NCBI GenBank assembly: GCA_946800325.1
Contig: OX326956.1
Location: forward strand, 10,209,167 to 10,273,166
Reading direction: 5' to 3'
Source: Luzula sylvatica
Lineage: Eukaryota; Streptophyta; Magnoliopsida; Poales; Juncaceae
DNA: 64,000 nucleotides
Of the stretch, positions 24,452 through 38,595 are shown in pieces (position 1 is the stretch's first letter; each line of letters begins with the position of its first letter). The translations under genes were made by a program, and so were the position numbers. The notes under the pieces are model-generated. The model was given only the letters and a program-made list of their open reading frames with translations, had not been told where the DNA came from and did no database searches.

Positions 24452-25309
24452 ACTAGTTAGTTAGTTAGTTAGTGAGTTAGTTAGTTAGCTAGTAGTTAGT
24501 TAGTTAACTACTTAGTTATTTATTTAGTTAGTTAGTTAGTTAGCTAGTAGTTAGTTAGTTAACTAGTTAGTTATTTAGTTAGTTAGTTAGTTAGTTAGTT
24601 AGTGTGTTCGTACGAAGGTAGTTAATTAATTAGTTAGTTAGGTAGTTATTTATGTAGTTAGTTCATATGTATGTATAAAGGTAGTTGGTTAGTAAGTTAG
24701 TTAGTTAGTTAGTTGGATAGTAGTTAGTTAGTTAGTTAATTAGTTAGTTATTTAGTTTTTTAGTTAGTTAGTTAGTTAGTAAGTTAGTAGGAAGATAGCT
24801 AGTTAGTTAGTTAGATAGTTGGTTATTTAGTTAGTTAGTCGTAGGTAGTTAGTTAATCACTTAATTAGTTCGCTATTTAGTTAGTTAGTTAGTCAATATG
24901 TACGTAAGAAGTTAGTTAGTTAGTTAGTTACATAGTTAGTTAATTAGTTAGTTAGTTAGTTAGTTATGTAGTTAGTTAGTTAGTAGTTATTTTGTTAGTT
25001 TGTTAATCTGTTAGTTATATAGTTGGTTAGTTAGTTAGTTAGCTAGTAGTTAGTTAGTTAGTTATATATTTAGTTAGTTAGTCAGTTAATTTGTGGGTAT
25101 GTAGGAAGTTAGTTAGTTAGTTAGGTAACTAGTATGTAGGAAGATAGTTAGTTAGTTAATTAGTAAGTTATTTAGTTTGGTATCTAGTTGTTTGTTAGTT
25201 AGTTAGCTAGCTAGCTAGCTAGCTAGTAGTTAGTTTGTTAGTTTGTAAATTAGTTAGTTAGTTAATTAGTTAACTAGTTAGTTAGTTAGTTAATATGTAT
25301 GTAAGAAGG

Positions 25310-25340
<31 letters not shown>

Positions 25341-25516
25341 CTAATATGTAGGTAAGAAGGTAGTTAGTTAGTTTGTTAGTTAATTATTAGTTAGTTTGTC
25401 AGTTAGTTAGTTAGTTAATTAGTTAGTTAGCTAGTAGTTAGTTTGTTAGTTATTTATTTTGTTAGTTAGTTAGTGGTTACGTAGGAAGGTAGGCAGGTAG
25501 TTAGTTAGTTATCTAG

Positions 25517-25554
<38 letters not shown>

Positions 25555-27444
25555 ATATGTATGTAAGAAGGTAGTTAGTAAGTTAGTTAGTTATATATTG
25601 AGTTAATTAGTTAGTTAGTTAGTTAGTTAGTTAATAGGTACGTAGGAAGGTACTTAGTTAGTTAGATAATTAGTTAGTTAGCTATTTAGTTAGTTAGTTA
25701 GTTATAGGTAGTTAGTTAATTAGTTAATTAGTTAGTTAGTTAGTTAGTTAGTCAATATGTATGTAAGAAGGTAGTTAGTTGGTTAGTTACATTCTTAGTT
25801 AATTAGTTAGTTAGTTAGGTAGTTATGTAGTTAGTTAGTAGTTATTTAGTTAGTAGTATAGTTGGTTTGTTAGTTAGTTTGCTAGTAGTTAGTTAGTTAG
25901 TTATATATTTAGTTAGTTAGTTAGTTAGTGGGTTCGTTCGAAGGTAGTTAGTTAATTAATAAGTTTGGTACTTACTTAATAGGTATGTATGAAGGTAGTT
26001 GGTTAGTAAGTTAGTTAGTTAGTTAATTAGTTAGTTTGTTAGTTAGTCAGTTAGCTAGTTGTTCGTTCGTTAGTTAGTTAGTTAGTTAATTAGTTAGTTA
26101 TTTAGTAAGTTAGTTAGTAAGTTAACTAGTAGATAGTTAGTTAATTAGTTAATTAATTAATTAGCTAGTTTGTTAGTTACTTAGTAACTTAGTTAATGGG
26201 TATGTACGAAAGTAACTACTTATTTAGTCAATTAGTTAGTTAGTTTGCTTGTATTTAGTTGGTTAGTTACATAAGTAGTCAGTTAGTTAGTTGGTGAGCT
26301 AGTTATTTAGTTAATAGGTATGTAGGAAGATAGTTAGTTAGTTAATTAATTGGTAATTTAGTTTGTTATCTAGTAGTTAGTTATTTATTTAATTATTTAT
26401 CTTGTAGTTACTAAGTTAGTTAGTTAGTTAATTAGTTAGCTAGTAGTTAGTTAGTTAGTTAGTTATTTATTTAGTTAGTTTGTTAGTGGTTATGCAGGAA
26501 GGTAGATAGGTAGTTAGTTAGTTAATCTTTATGTACGAAGATAGATAGTTAGTTAATTAGTTAGTTATTTTGTTAGTTATCTAGTATATAGTTAGTTAGT
26601 TAGTTAGTTAGTTAATATGTATTTAAGAAGGTAGTTAGTAAGTTAGATATTGAGTTTATTAGTTAGTTAGTTTGTTAGTTTGTTAATAGGTATGTAGGAA
26701 GGCAGTTAGTTGGTTAGTTAGTTAGTTATTTAGTTAGTTAGTTAGTTAGTTATTTAGTTAGTTAGTTAGTTTAGTAGTATGTTATTTAGGTAGTTAGTTA
26801 TTTAGTTAGCAAGTATTTGGTTAGTTAGTTAGTTAGTTAGTTAGTGGGTATGTAGGTTGGTACTTAGTTAGTTAGCTAGTCAATTTGTTAGTTTGCTAGT
26901 TAGATAGTTAGTTAATAGGTATGTAGGAAGATAGTAAGTTTAGCTAGTTAGTTAGTTAGTTAGTTAGTGAGTTAGTAAGTATGATAGTTAGTTAGTTTGT
27001 TAGTTGGTATGTGGGAAGTTAGCTAGTTAGTTAGTTGGTTAGTTAGTTAATTGGTATGGAGGAAGATAATTAGTTAGTTAGTGGGTTTGTAAGAAGGTAG
27101 TTAGTTAATTTGTTAGTTAGTTAAGCAGTTAATAGGTATGTAGGAAGAAAGTTAGTTAGTTAGTTAGTTAGTTAATTAGTTAGTTAGTCAGTTAATAGGT
27201 ATGTAGAAAGAATGTTAGTTAGTTAGTTAATCAGTTAATTCGTTAGCTAGTTAGTTAGTTAGTCAGTTAGTTCATCAATATGTATGTAAGAATGTAGTTA
27301 GTGAGTTAGTTACATAGTAAGTTAATTAGTTAGTTAGTTTGTTAGTTAGTTAGTTAGGTAATTAGTTAGTTAGTTGGTTAGTTAGTTAGTTAGTTAGTTA
27401 GTTAATTAGTTAGCTAGTTAGTTAGTTTGTTAGTTAATTAGGTT

Positions 27445-27478
<34 letters not shown>

Positions 27479-27479
27479 G

Positions 27480-28248
27480 TGTTCGTACGAAGGTAGTTAA
27501 TTAATTAGTTAGTTAGGTAGTTATTTATTTAGTTAGTTAATATGTATGTATAAAGGTAGTTGGTTAGTAAGTAAGTTAGTTAGTTAGTTAGATAGTATTT
27601 AGTTAGTTAGTTAATTAGTTTGTTATTTAGTTATTTAGTTAGTTAGTTAGTTAGTGAGTTAGTAGGAAGATAGGTAGTTAGTTAGTTAAATAGTTAGTTA
27701 TTTAGTAAGTTAGTTGTAGGTAGTTAGTTAATCACTTAATTAGTTCGTTATTTAGTTAGTAAGTTTGTCAATAAGTATGTGAGAAGGTAGTTAGTTAGTT
27801 AGTTACATAGTTAGTTAGTTAGTTACAAAGTTAGTTAGTTAGTTCATCAGTTAGTTATTTAGTTAAATAGTTATCTTGTAGTTAGTTAGTTAGTTAGTTA
27901 TATATATAGTTAGTTAGTCAGTTAGTTTGTGGGTATGTAGGGAGTTAGTTAGTTAGTTAGTTAGTTAATTGGTATGTACGAAGATAGTTAGCTAGATAAT
28001 TATTTAGTTGTTTAGTCAGTCATCTAGTAGTTAGCTAGTTAGTTAGTTAGTTACTTAGTTAGTCGTTTAGTTAGTTAGTTAGTTAGTTAGTTAGGAAGGT
28101 ACTTAGTTAGTTAGTTATTTAGTCAGTTAGTTATTTTGATAGTTAGTTAGTTAATTTGTTTGTTACGAAGTATGTTCTTCAGTTAGTTAGTTAGTGGGTA
28201 TGTATGAAGGTAGCTAGTTAGTTAGTTAATTAGTTAATTAGCTAGTAT

Positions 28249-28293
<45 letters not shown>

Positions 28294-28348
28294 CAGGTAC
28301 TTAGTTAATCAGTTACTTATTGAGTACGTTAGTCATTTAGTTAGCTAG

Positions 28349-28407
<59 letters not shown>

Positions 28408-29379
28408 CTAGTAGTTAGTAAGTTAATTAGTTGGGTATTTTGTAAGATAGTTAGTTAGTTAGTTAGTGGGTATGTAGGAAGTTAGTTAGTTAGTTAGTTA
28501 ATTGGTATGTAGGAAGATAGTTAGTCAGTTAGTTAGTTATTTTGTTTGTGGGTTTGCAGGAACGTAGTTAGTAAATTAGGTAGTTAGTTAGTTAATAGGT
28601 ATGTAGGAAGACAGTTAATTAGTTAGTTAATTAGTTAATTAGTTAGTTAGTTAGTTATATGTACTTAGTTAATCAGTTAATTAGTTAGTTAGTTAGCTAG
28701 TTAGTCAGTTAGTCAATATGTACGTAAGAAAGTAGTTAGTTAGTTAGTTAGTTACATAGTTAGTTAAATAGTTAGTTAGTTAGTTATGTAGTTAGTTAGT
28801 AGTTATATAGTTAGTTAGTTAATCTGTTAGTTATATAGTTGGTTAGTTAGTTAGTTAGCTAGTAGTTAGTTAGTTAGTTATATATTTAGATAGTTAGTCA
28901 GTTAGTCTGTGGGTATGTAGGAAGTTAGTTAGTTAGTTAGTTAGTTAACTAGTATGCAGGAAGATAGTAAGTTAGTTAATTAGTTAGTTATTTAGTTTGT
29001 TATCTAGTTGTTAGTTAGTTAGTTAGTTAGTTAGTTAGCTAGCTAGCTAGTAGTTAGTTAGTTAGTTTGTAAATTAGTTAGTTAGTTAATTGGTTAACTA
29101 GTTAGTTAATATGTATGTAAGAAGGTAGTTAGTTAGTTAGTTCGTTACTTAGCAAATATGTACGTAAGAAGGTAGTTAGTTAGTTTGTTAGTTAATTATT
29201 AGTTAGTTAGTTACTTAGTTAGTTAATTAGTTAGTTTGCTAGTAGTTAGTTAGTCAGTTATTTATTTAGTTAGTTAGTTAGTGGTTACGTAGGAAGGTAG
29301 GTAGGTAGTTAGTTAGTCAATATGTATGTAGGAAGATAGTTAGTTAGTTAATTAGTTAGTTATTTAGTTAGTTGTCTAG

Positions 29380-29417
<38 letters not shown>

Positions 29418-29473
29418 TTTATTATGTATGTAAGAAGGTAGTTAGTAAGTTAGTTAGTTAATTATTGAGTTAA

Positions 29474-29504
<31 letters not shown>

Positions 29505-30754
29505 ATTAGTTAATAAGTATGTAGGAAGGTAGTTAGTTGGTTAGTTTGTTAGTTAGTTAGTTATTAAGTCAGTTATTTATTTATTTAGTTAGTTAGTATG
29601 TTATTCAGGTAGTTAGTTAGTTAACAAGTATTTAGTTAGTAATTAGTTAGTTAGTTAGTTAGTGGGTCTGTAGGGTGGTACTTAGTTAGTTTTAGTCAAT
29701 TAGTTTGTTTGTTAGTTAGATAGTTAGTTAATAGGTATGTTGGAAGATAGTTAGTTAATTAGCTAGTTAGTTAGTTAGTTAGTTAGTTAGTATGTTAGTT
29801 AGTTAGTCAGTCAATCAGTTAGTTAGTTAGTTAGTTAGTTAGTTAGGTAGTTAGTAAATATGTATATAAAAGGGTCGTTAGTTTTTTCGTTAGATAGTTA
29901 GTGAAAGAGTTAGTTAGTATTTTTGATAGTCATTAGTTAGTTGGTTAGTTAATCCGTTAGTTATTTAGTTAGTTTGGTAGTTAGTTGGATAGTATTTAGT
30001 TAGTTTGTTAGTTATTTATTTAGTTAGTTCGTTGGCTAGTTAATGATCATGTAGGAAGGCAGATAGTTAGTTAGTTAGTTAATAGGTACGTGGCAAGATA
30101 GTTAGTTAGTTAGTTAGTTAGTTATCTAGTACTTAGTTTGTCAATTAGTTAGTTAACTAGTTAGTTATTTAGTTAGTTAGTTAGTTAGTTAGTTAGCTCG
30201 TAGTTAGTTAGTTCACTACTTAGTTATTTAGTTAGTTAGTTAGTTAATTAGTTAGTTAGTTAACAAGTTAGTTATTTAGTTAGTGAGTTAATGGGTAAGC
30301 ACGAAGTTAGTTAGTTAGTTTGTTAGTAAGTTTGTTAGTTAATAAGTATGTAACAAGATATTTAGTTAGTTAGTTAGTTAGTAAGTTAGTTAGTTAATAA
30401 GTGTGTAAGAAGATATTTTGTTAGTTAGTTAATTAGTTGGTTTGTAGGAAGGTAGATTGTTAATTAGTTAGTTAGTTTGTTAATTAATAGGTGTGTAGGA
30501 GGATAGTTAATTAGATAGTTAGTTAGTTAATTAGTTTCTTAGTTAGTTAGTTAGTTAGTTAGTGTGTTCGTACGATGGTAGTCAGTTAATTAGTTAATTT
30601 GGTAGTCAGTTAGCAAGTTAGTTAATAGGTATGTATAAAGGTAGTTGGTTAGTAAGTTAGTTAGTTAGTTAGTTAGCCAGTAGTTAGTTAGTTAGTTAGT
30701 TCGTTAATTTGTTAGTTATTTAGTTAGTCAGTTAGTTAGTAAGTTAGTAGGAAG

Positions 30755-30801
<47 letters not shown>

Positions 30802-30872
30802 GTTTGTTAGTTAACTAGTTAGTTAGTTAGTTATTTAGTTAGTTAGTTATAGGTAGTTATTTAATCTCTTAA

Positions 30873-30921
<49 letters not shown>

Positions 30922-30963
30922 CAATATGAATGTAAGAAGGTAGTTAGTTAGTTAATTGCATAA

Positions 30964-30994
<31 letters not shown>

Positions 30995-31090
30995 CTTAGT
31001 TAATTAGTTAGTTAGTTAATTAGGTTGTTAGTTAGTTAGTTTGTTAGTTAATTAGGTTGTTAGTTTGTTAGTTTGTTAGTTAATTAGGTT

Positions 31091-31128
<38 letters not shown>

Positions 31129-31930
31129 GTGTTCGTACGAAGGTAGTTAATTAATTAGTTAGTTAGGTAGTTATTTATTTAGTTAGTTAATATGTATGTA
31201 TAAAGGTAGTTGGTTAGTAAGTAAGTTAGTTAGTTAGTTACATAGTAGTCAGTTAGCTAGTTAGTTAATTAGTTAGTTATTTAGTTATTTAGTTAGTTAG
31301 TTAGTTAGTGAGTTAGTAGGAAGATAGGTAGTTAGTTAGTTAAATAGTTAGTTATTTAGTTAGTTAGTTGTGGGTAGTTAGTTAATTACTTAATTAGTTC
31401 GTTATTTAGTTAGTTAGTTTGTCAATAAGTATGTGAGAAGGTAGTTAGTTAGTTAGTTACATAGTTAGTTAGTTAGTTAGTTAGTTACATAGTTAGTTAG
31501 TTAGTTAGTTAGTTAATCAGTTAGTTATTTAGTTAGTTTGTTAAATAGTTATCTTGTAGTTAGTTAGTTAGTTAGTTATATATATAGTTAGTTAGTCAGT
31601 TAGTTTGTGGGTATGTAGGGAGTTAGTTAGTTAGTTAGTTAGTTAATTGGTATGTAGGAAGATAGTTAGCTAGATAATTATTTAGTTGTTTAGTCCGTCA
31701 TTTAGTAGTTAGCTAGTTGGTTAGTTAGTTAGTTAGTTAGTCGTTTAGTTAGTTAGTTAGTAAGTTAGGATGGTACTTAGTTAGTTTGTTATTTAGTCTA
31801 TTAGTTATTTTGATAGTTAGTTAGTTAATTTGTTTGTTACGAAGTATGTTCTTCAGTTAGTTAGTTAGTGGGTATGTATGAAGGTAGCTAGTTAGTTAGT
31901 TAATTAGTTAATTAGTTAATTAGCTAGTAT

Positions 31931-31966
<36 letters not shown>

Positions 31967-32919
31967 ATACTTAGTTAATCAGTTACTTACTGAGTACGTT
32001 AGTCAGTTAGTTAGCTAGTAGTTAGTTAGTGAGTTAGTTAGTTAGTTAGTTAGTTAGTTATGTAGTAGTTAGTAAGTTAATTAGTTAGTTATTTTTTAAG
32101 TTAGTTAGTTAGTTAGTTAGTGGGTATGTAGGAAGTTAGTTAGTTAGTTAGTTAATTGGTATATAGGAAGATAGTTAGTCAGTTAGTTAGTTATTTTGTT
32201 TGTGGGTTTGCAGGAAGGTAGTTAGTAAATTAGGTAGTTAGTTAGTTAATAGGTATGTAGGAAGACAGTTAATTAGTTAGTTAATTAGTTAATTAGTTAG
32301 TTAGTTAGTTATATGTACTTAGTTATATAGTTATATAGTTAATCTGTAAGTTATATAGTTGGTTAGTTAGTTAGTTAGCTAGTAGTTAGTTAGTTAGTTA
32401 TATATTTAGATAGTTAGTCAGTTAGTTTGTGGGTATGTAGTAAGTTAGTTAGTTAGTTAGTTAACTAGTATGCAGGAAGATAGTTAGTTAGTTCATTAGT
32501 TAGTTATTTAGTTTGATATCTAGTTGTTAGTTAGTTAGTTAGTTAGCTAGCTAGCTAGTAGTTAGTTATTTAGTTAACTAGTTAGTTAGTTAGTTAGTTA
32601 TTTCGTTTGTAAATTAGTTAGTTAGTTAATTAGTTAACTAGTTAGTTAATATGTATGTAAGAAGGTAGTTAGTTAGTTAGTTAGTTACTTAGCAAATATG
32701 TACGTAAGAAGGTAGGTAGTTAGTTTGTTAGTTAATTATTAGTTAGTTAGTTAGTCAGTTAGTTAATTAGTTAGTTAGCTAGTAGTTAGTTAGTTAGTTA
32801 TTTATTTAGTTAGTTAGTTAGTGGTTACGTACGAAGGTAGGTAGGTAGTTAGTTAGTTAATATGTATGTAGGAAGATAGTTAGTTAGTTAATTAGTTAGT
32901 TATATAGTTAGTTATCTAG

Positions 32920-32953
<34 letters not shown>

Positions 32954-33016
32954 ATATGTATGTAAGAAGGTAGCTAGTAAGTTAGTTAGTTATATATTGA
33001 GTTAATTTGTTAGTTT

Positions 33017-33054
<38 letters not shown>

Positions 33055-33080
33055 AGGTATGTAAGAAGGTAGTTAGTTAG
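27480..33080. repeat. Satellite higher-order tandem duplication, period about 3.67 kb
   Basis: The rare marker TTATTTTGATAG...CGAAGTATGTTCTTCAG starts at 28131 and again at 31805. Flanking landmarks keep the same order and spacing: GTGTTCGTACGAAGGTAGTTAATTAA (about 27478 and 31129), ATAAGTATGTGAGAAGG (about 27772 and 31427), GTTTGCAGGAA (about 28554 and 32208) and a GTGGTTACGTA block (about 29281 and 32822). Copy 1 also includes an extra segment around 29600-31100, so the duplication was followed by further insertion or exchange. Confidence 0.75.
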
Positions 33081-33294
33081 TAAGTTACATAGATATTTAG
33101 TTAATTAGTTAGTTAGTTAGTTCGTTCGTTAGTTAGTTAGTTAATAGGTATGTAGGAAGGTAGTTAGTTAGTTCGTTATTTAGTTAGTTAGGTAGTTAGT
33201 TAGTTAGTTTGTCAGACAGAAAGTTACATAGTTAGTTAGTTTGATAGTTAGTTACTTAATTAATATCTATGTAAGAAGGTAGTTAGTTAGTTAG

Positions 33295-33350
<56 letters not shown>

Positions 33351-33354
33351 CTAG

Positions 33355-33388
<34 letters not shown>

Positions 33389-34045
33389 TTTTGTGGGTAT
33401 GTAGGAAGTTAGATAGTTAGTTAGTTAGTTAGTTTGTTAGTTAATAGGTATGCATGAAGATATTTAGTTAGTTAGTTAGTTAGTGAGTTTGTAGGAAGGT
33501 AGGTAGTTAATTAGTTAATATTTGTGCAGGAAGATAGTAAGTCAATTAGTTAGATAGTTAGTCAATTAGTTAGTTAGTTTGTTAGTTAGTTAGTTAACTA
33601 GTTAGTTAGTTAGTTAACTAGTTAGTTAGTTAGTTATCTAGTAGTTAGTTAGTTAGTTAGCTCGTAGTTAGTTAGTTGACTACTTAGTTATTTAGTTAGT
33701 TAGTTAATTAGTTAGCTAGCAGTTAGTTAGTTAATTAGTTAGTTATTTAGTTAACTAGTTAGTTATTTAGTTAGTGAGTTAATGGGTAAGCGGGAAGTTA
33801 GTTAGTTAGTTAGTTAGTAAGTTAGTTAGTTAATAAGTATGTAACAAGATATTTAGTTTGTTAGTTAGTTAGTAAGTTAGTTAGTAAGTTAGTTAGTTAA
33901 TAAGTATGTAAGAAGATATTTAGTTATTTAGTTAGTTGGTTTGTAGAAAGGTAGTTTGTTAATTAGTTAGTTAGTTAGTTTGTTTGTTCATTAATAGGTG
34001 TGTAGGAAGATAGTTAGTTAGATAGTTAGTTAGTTAATTAGTTTC

Positions 34046-34081
<36 letters not shown>

Positions 34082-34269
34082 AGTGTTCGTACGAAGGTAG
34101 TTTGTTAATTAGTTAGTTTGGTAGTTAGTTAGTAAGTTAGTTAATAGGAATGTATAAAGGTAGTTGGTTAGTAAGTTAGTTAGTTAGTTAGGTAGTTAGT
34201 TAGTTAGTTGGTTAGTTAGCCAGTAGTTAGTTAGTTGGTTAGTTAGTTAGTTTGTAAGTCAGTTGGAAG

Positions 34270-34308
<39 letters not shown>

Positions 34309-34882
34309 ACTAGTTAGTTAGTTACTTAGTTAGTTAGTTAGTTAGTTAGTTAACTAGTTAGTTAGTTACTTAGTTAGTTAGTTATAGGGAGTTATTTAAT
34401 CACTTAATTCGTTAGTTAGTTAGTTAGTTAGTTAGTTAGTCAATATGTACGTAAGAAGGTAATTAGTTAGTTAGTTACATAATTAGTTAATTAGTTAGTT
34501 AGTTAGTTAGTGGGTATGTTGGAAGGTAGCTAACTAGTTAGTTAGGTAGTTAGTTAGGCAGTTAGTTAGTTAGTTAGTTAATATTTATGTAGGAAGATAT
34601 TTAGTTAGTTAGTTAGTCAGTTAGTTATTTAGTTGGATATCTAGTAGTTAATTTAGTTATTTAATTAGTTAGTTAGTTAGTTAGTTATTTAGTTAGTTAG
34701 TTAGTTAGTTAATAGGTATGTAAGAAGATAGTGAGTAAGTTAGTTAGATAATTATGTTGTTAGTTACTATGTTAGGAAGGTAGTTAGTTAATCAGTTAGT
34801 TAGTTAGTTAGTTAGTAAGTTAGTTAGTTACTTAGTTAGGTAGCAGTCAGTTAGTTAGTTAGTTAGTTAATTAGTTAGTCAT

Positions 34883-34917
<35 letters not shown>

Positions 34918-35040
34918 ATTAGTTAGTTAGTTAATTAGTGAGTTAGTTAGTAACTTAGTTAACTGGTATGTACGAAGGTAGCTACTTATTTGGTTAATTA
35001 GTTAGTTAGTTAGCTAATAGTTAGTTAGTTAGTTACATAA

Positions 35041-35092
<52 letters not shown>

Positions 35093-35141
35093 ATAGTAGT
35101 TAGTTAGTTTGTTATTTATTTATTTATTTAGTTAGTTAGTT

Positions 35142-35209
35142 GGCTAGTTAATGGTCATGTAGGAAGTTAGATAGATAGTTAGTTAGTTAGTTAATAGGTA
35201 TGTGGCAAG

Positions 35210-35268
<59 letters not shown>

Positions 35269-35792
35269 ACTAGTTAGTTATTTAGTTGGTTAGTTAGTTA
35301 GTTAGCTCGTAGTTAGTTAGTTGACTACTTAGTTATTTAATTAGTTAGTTAATTAGTTAGCTAGCAGTTAGTTAGTCAACTAGTTAGTTATTTAGTTAAC
35401 TAGTTAGTTAACTAGTTGGTGAGTTAATGGGTAAGCGGGAAGTTAGTTAGTTAGTTAGTTAGTAAGTTAGTTAGTTAATAAGTATGTAACAAGATATTTA
35501 GTTTGTTAGTTAGTTAGTAAGTTAGTTAGTAAGTTAGTTATTTAATAAGTATGTAAGAAGATATTTAGTTATTTAGTTAGTTGGTTTGTAGGAAGGTAGT
35601 TTGTTTGTTTGTTCATTAATAGGTGTGTAGGAAGATAGTTAGTTAGTTAATTAGTTTCTTAGTTAGTTAGTTAGTTAGTTAGTGAGTTAGTTAGTTAATG
35701 TGTTCGTACGAAGGTAGTTAGTTAATTAGTTAGTTTGGTAGTTAGTTAGTAAGTTAGTTAATAGGAATGTATAAAGGTAGTTGGTTAGTAAA

Positions 35793-35832
<40 letters not shown>

Positions 35833-35910
35833 CCAGTAGTTAGTTAGTAAGTTAGTTTGTTAATTAGTTAGTTATTTAGTTAGTTAGTTAGTTTGTAAGT
35901 CAGTAGGAAG

Positions 35911-35941
<31 letters not shown>

Positions 35942-36378
35942 ACTAGTTAGTTAGTTAGTTACTTAGTTAGTTAGTTGTAGGGAGTTATTTAATCACTTAA
36001 TTCGTTAGTTAGTTAGTTAGTTAGTTAGTTAGTCAATATGTACGTAAGAAGGTAATTAGTTAGTTAGTTACATAATTAGTTAATTAGTTAGTTAGTTAGT
36101 TAGTGGGTATGTTGGAAGGTAGCTAGCTAGTTAGTTAGGTAGTTAGTTAGGTAGTTAGTTAGTTAGTTAGTTAATATTTATGTAGGAAGAAATTTAGTTA
36201 GTTAGTTAGTTATTTAGTTAGATATCTAGTAGTCAATTTAGTTATTTAATTAGTTAGTTAGTTAGTTAGTTATTTAGTTAGTTAGTTAGTTAGTTAATAG
36301 GTATGTAAGAAGATAGTGAGTAAGTTAGTTAGATAATTATGTTGTTAGTTACTATGTTAGGAAGGTAGTTAGTTAATC

Positions 36379-36417
<39 letters not shown>

Positions 36418-37652
36418 GGGTATGTAGGAAAGTAGTTAGTTAGTTAGTAGGTATGTAAGAAGTTAATTAGTTGGTTAGTTAGTTAGTTAGTTTGTTTGTT
36501 AGCTAGTAGTTAGTTAGTTAGTTATTTAGTTAATTATATAGTTAGCTAAGTAGTTAGTTGGTTGGTTAGTTAATTAGTTAGTTAGTTAGTTAATGGGTAT
36601 TTAGGAGGGTAGTTAGTTAGTTATTTTGTTAGTTAGTTAGTTATCTAGTAGTTGGTTAGTTAGTTATTTAGTTAATCAGTCAATCAGTTAGTTAGTTAGT
36701 TAGTAAGATAGTTAGTAAATATGTATGTTAAATGGTAGTTAGTTTTTTCGCTAGATAGTTAGTGAAAGAGTTAGTTAGTTTTTTTGATAGTAGTTAGTTA
36801 GTTAGTTAGTTAATCTGTTAGTTATTTAGTTAGTTTGTTAGTTAGTTATATAGTAGTTGGTTAGTTAGTTAGTTAATTATTTATTTAGTTAGTTAGTTGG
36901 CTAGTTAATGGTCATGTAGGAAGGTAGATAGATAGTTAGTTAGTTAGTTAACAGGTATGTGGCAAGATAGTTATTTAGTAGTTAGTTAGTTAGTTAGTAA
37001 GTTAACTAGTTAGTTTTTTAGTTGGTTAGTTAGTTAGTTAGCTCGTAGTTAGTTAGTTGACTACGTAGTTATTTAGTTAGTTAGTTAATTAGTTAGCTAG
37101 CAATTAGTTAACTAGTTAGTTATTTAGTTAACTAGTCTGTTATTTAGTTAGTGAGTTAATGGGTAAGCGAGAAGTTAGTTAGTTAGTTAGTTAGTAAGTT
37201 AGATAGTTAATAAGTATGTAACAAGATATTTAGTTTGTTAGTTAGTTAGTAAGTTAGTTTGTTAATAAGTATGTAAGAAGATGTTATTTAGTTAGTTGGC
37301 TTGTAGGAAGGTAGTTTGTTAATTAGTTAGTTAGTTTGTTTGTTTGTTCATTAGTTGGTGTGTAGGAAGATAGTTAGTTAGATAGTTAGTTAGTTAATTA
37401 GTTTCTTAGTTAGTTAGTTAGTTAGTTAGTTTGTTAGTGTGTTCATACGAAGGTAGTTAGTTAATTAGTTAGTTAGTAAGTTAGTTAATAGGAATTTATA
37501 AAGTTGGTTGGTTAGTAAGTTAGTTAGATAGTTAGTTAGTTATTTAGTTAGGTAGTTAGCCAGTAGGTAGTTAGCCAGTAGTTAGTTAGTAAGTTAGTTT
37601 GTTAATTAGTTAGTTATTTAGTTAGTTAGTTAGTTTGTAAGTTAGTAGGAAG

Positions 37653-37691
<39 letters not shown>

Positions 37692-37860
37692 ACTAGTTAG
37701 TTAGTTAGTTACTTAGTTAGTTAGTTATAGGGAGTTATTTCATCACTTAATTCGTTAGTTAGTTAGTTAGTTAGTTAGTCAATATGTACGTAGGAAGGTA
37801 GTTAGTTAGTTAGTTACATAATTAGTTAATTAGTTAGTTAGTTAGTGGGTATGTTAGAAG
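35142..37860. repeat. Satellite higher-order block, copy 2 (matches about 15719-18500)
   Basis: Second copy of the block described at 15719-18500. An additional related half-copy lies at about 33640-35100, so the local order is three tandem units of about 1.6-1.8 kb. ATAGTGAGTAAGTTAGTTAG plus the ATTATGTTGTTAG segment begins at about 34728 and 36314. Confidence 0.75.
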
Positions 37861-38200
37861 GTAGCTAACTAGTTAGTTAGGTAGTTAGTTAGTTAGTTAG
37901 TCAGTTATTTAGTTAGTTACTATTTATGTAGGAAGATATTTAGTTAGTTTGTTTGTTAGTTAGTTCGTTAGTTAGTTATTTAGTTAGATATCTAGTAGTT
38001 AATTTAGTTATTTAATAAGATAGTTAGTTTGTTAGTTAGTTATTTAGTCAGTTAGCTAGTAGTTGGTTAGTTAGTTAGTTAATTAGTTAATTAGTTTGTT
38101 AGTTAATAGGTATGTAAGAAGGAAATTAGTTTGTTAGTTAGATAAATAGTTAGTTAATTTGTTTGTTAGTTAGTTAGTAAGTTAGTTATCTAGTTGGTTG

Positions 38201-38233
<33 letters not shown>

Positions 38234-38564
38234 CTTGCTGGTCAGTTGATCAGTTAGTTTGTTAGTTAGTTATTTAATATGTGTGTTAGAAGCTAGTTAG
38301 TATTTTCGTTAGATTGTTAGTGAAAGAGTTAGTTAGTTAGTTAGTCAGTTAGTTATCAAGTAATTAGTTAGTTAGTTCATGAATTAGTTAGTTATTTAGT
38401 TAGTTTGTTAGTTAGTAAGATAGTAGTTAGTTAGTTGTCTAGTTAATGGTAATGTAGGAATGTAGTTATTTAGTTAATAGGTACGTGGGAAGTTAGTTAG
38501 TTAGTTAATTAGTTAGTTATTTAGTTAGATATTTAGTTAGTTAGATAGTTAGTTAGTTAGTTAG

Positions 38565-38595
<31 letters not shown>

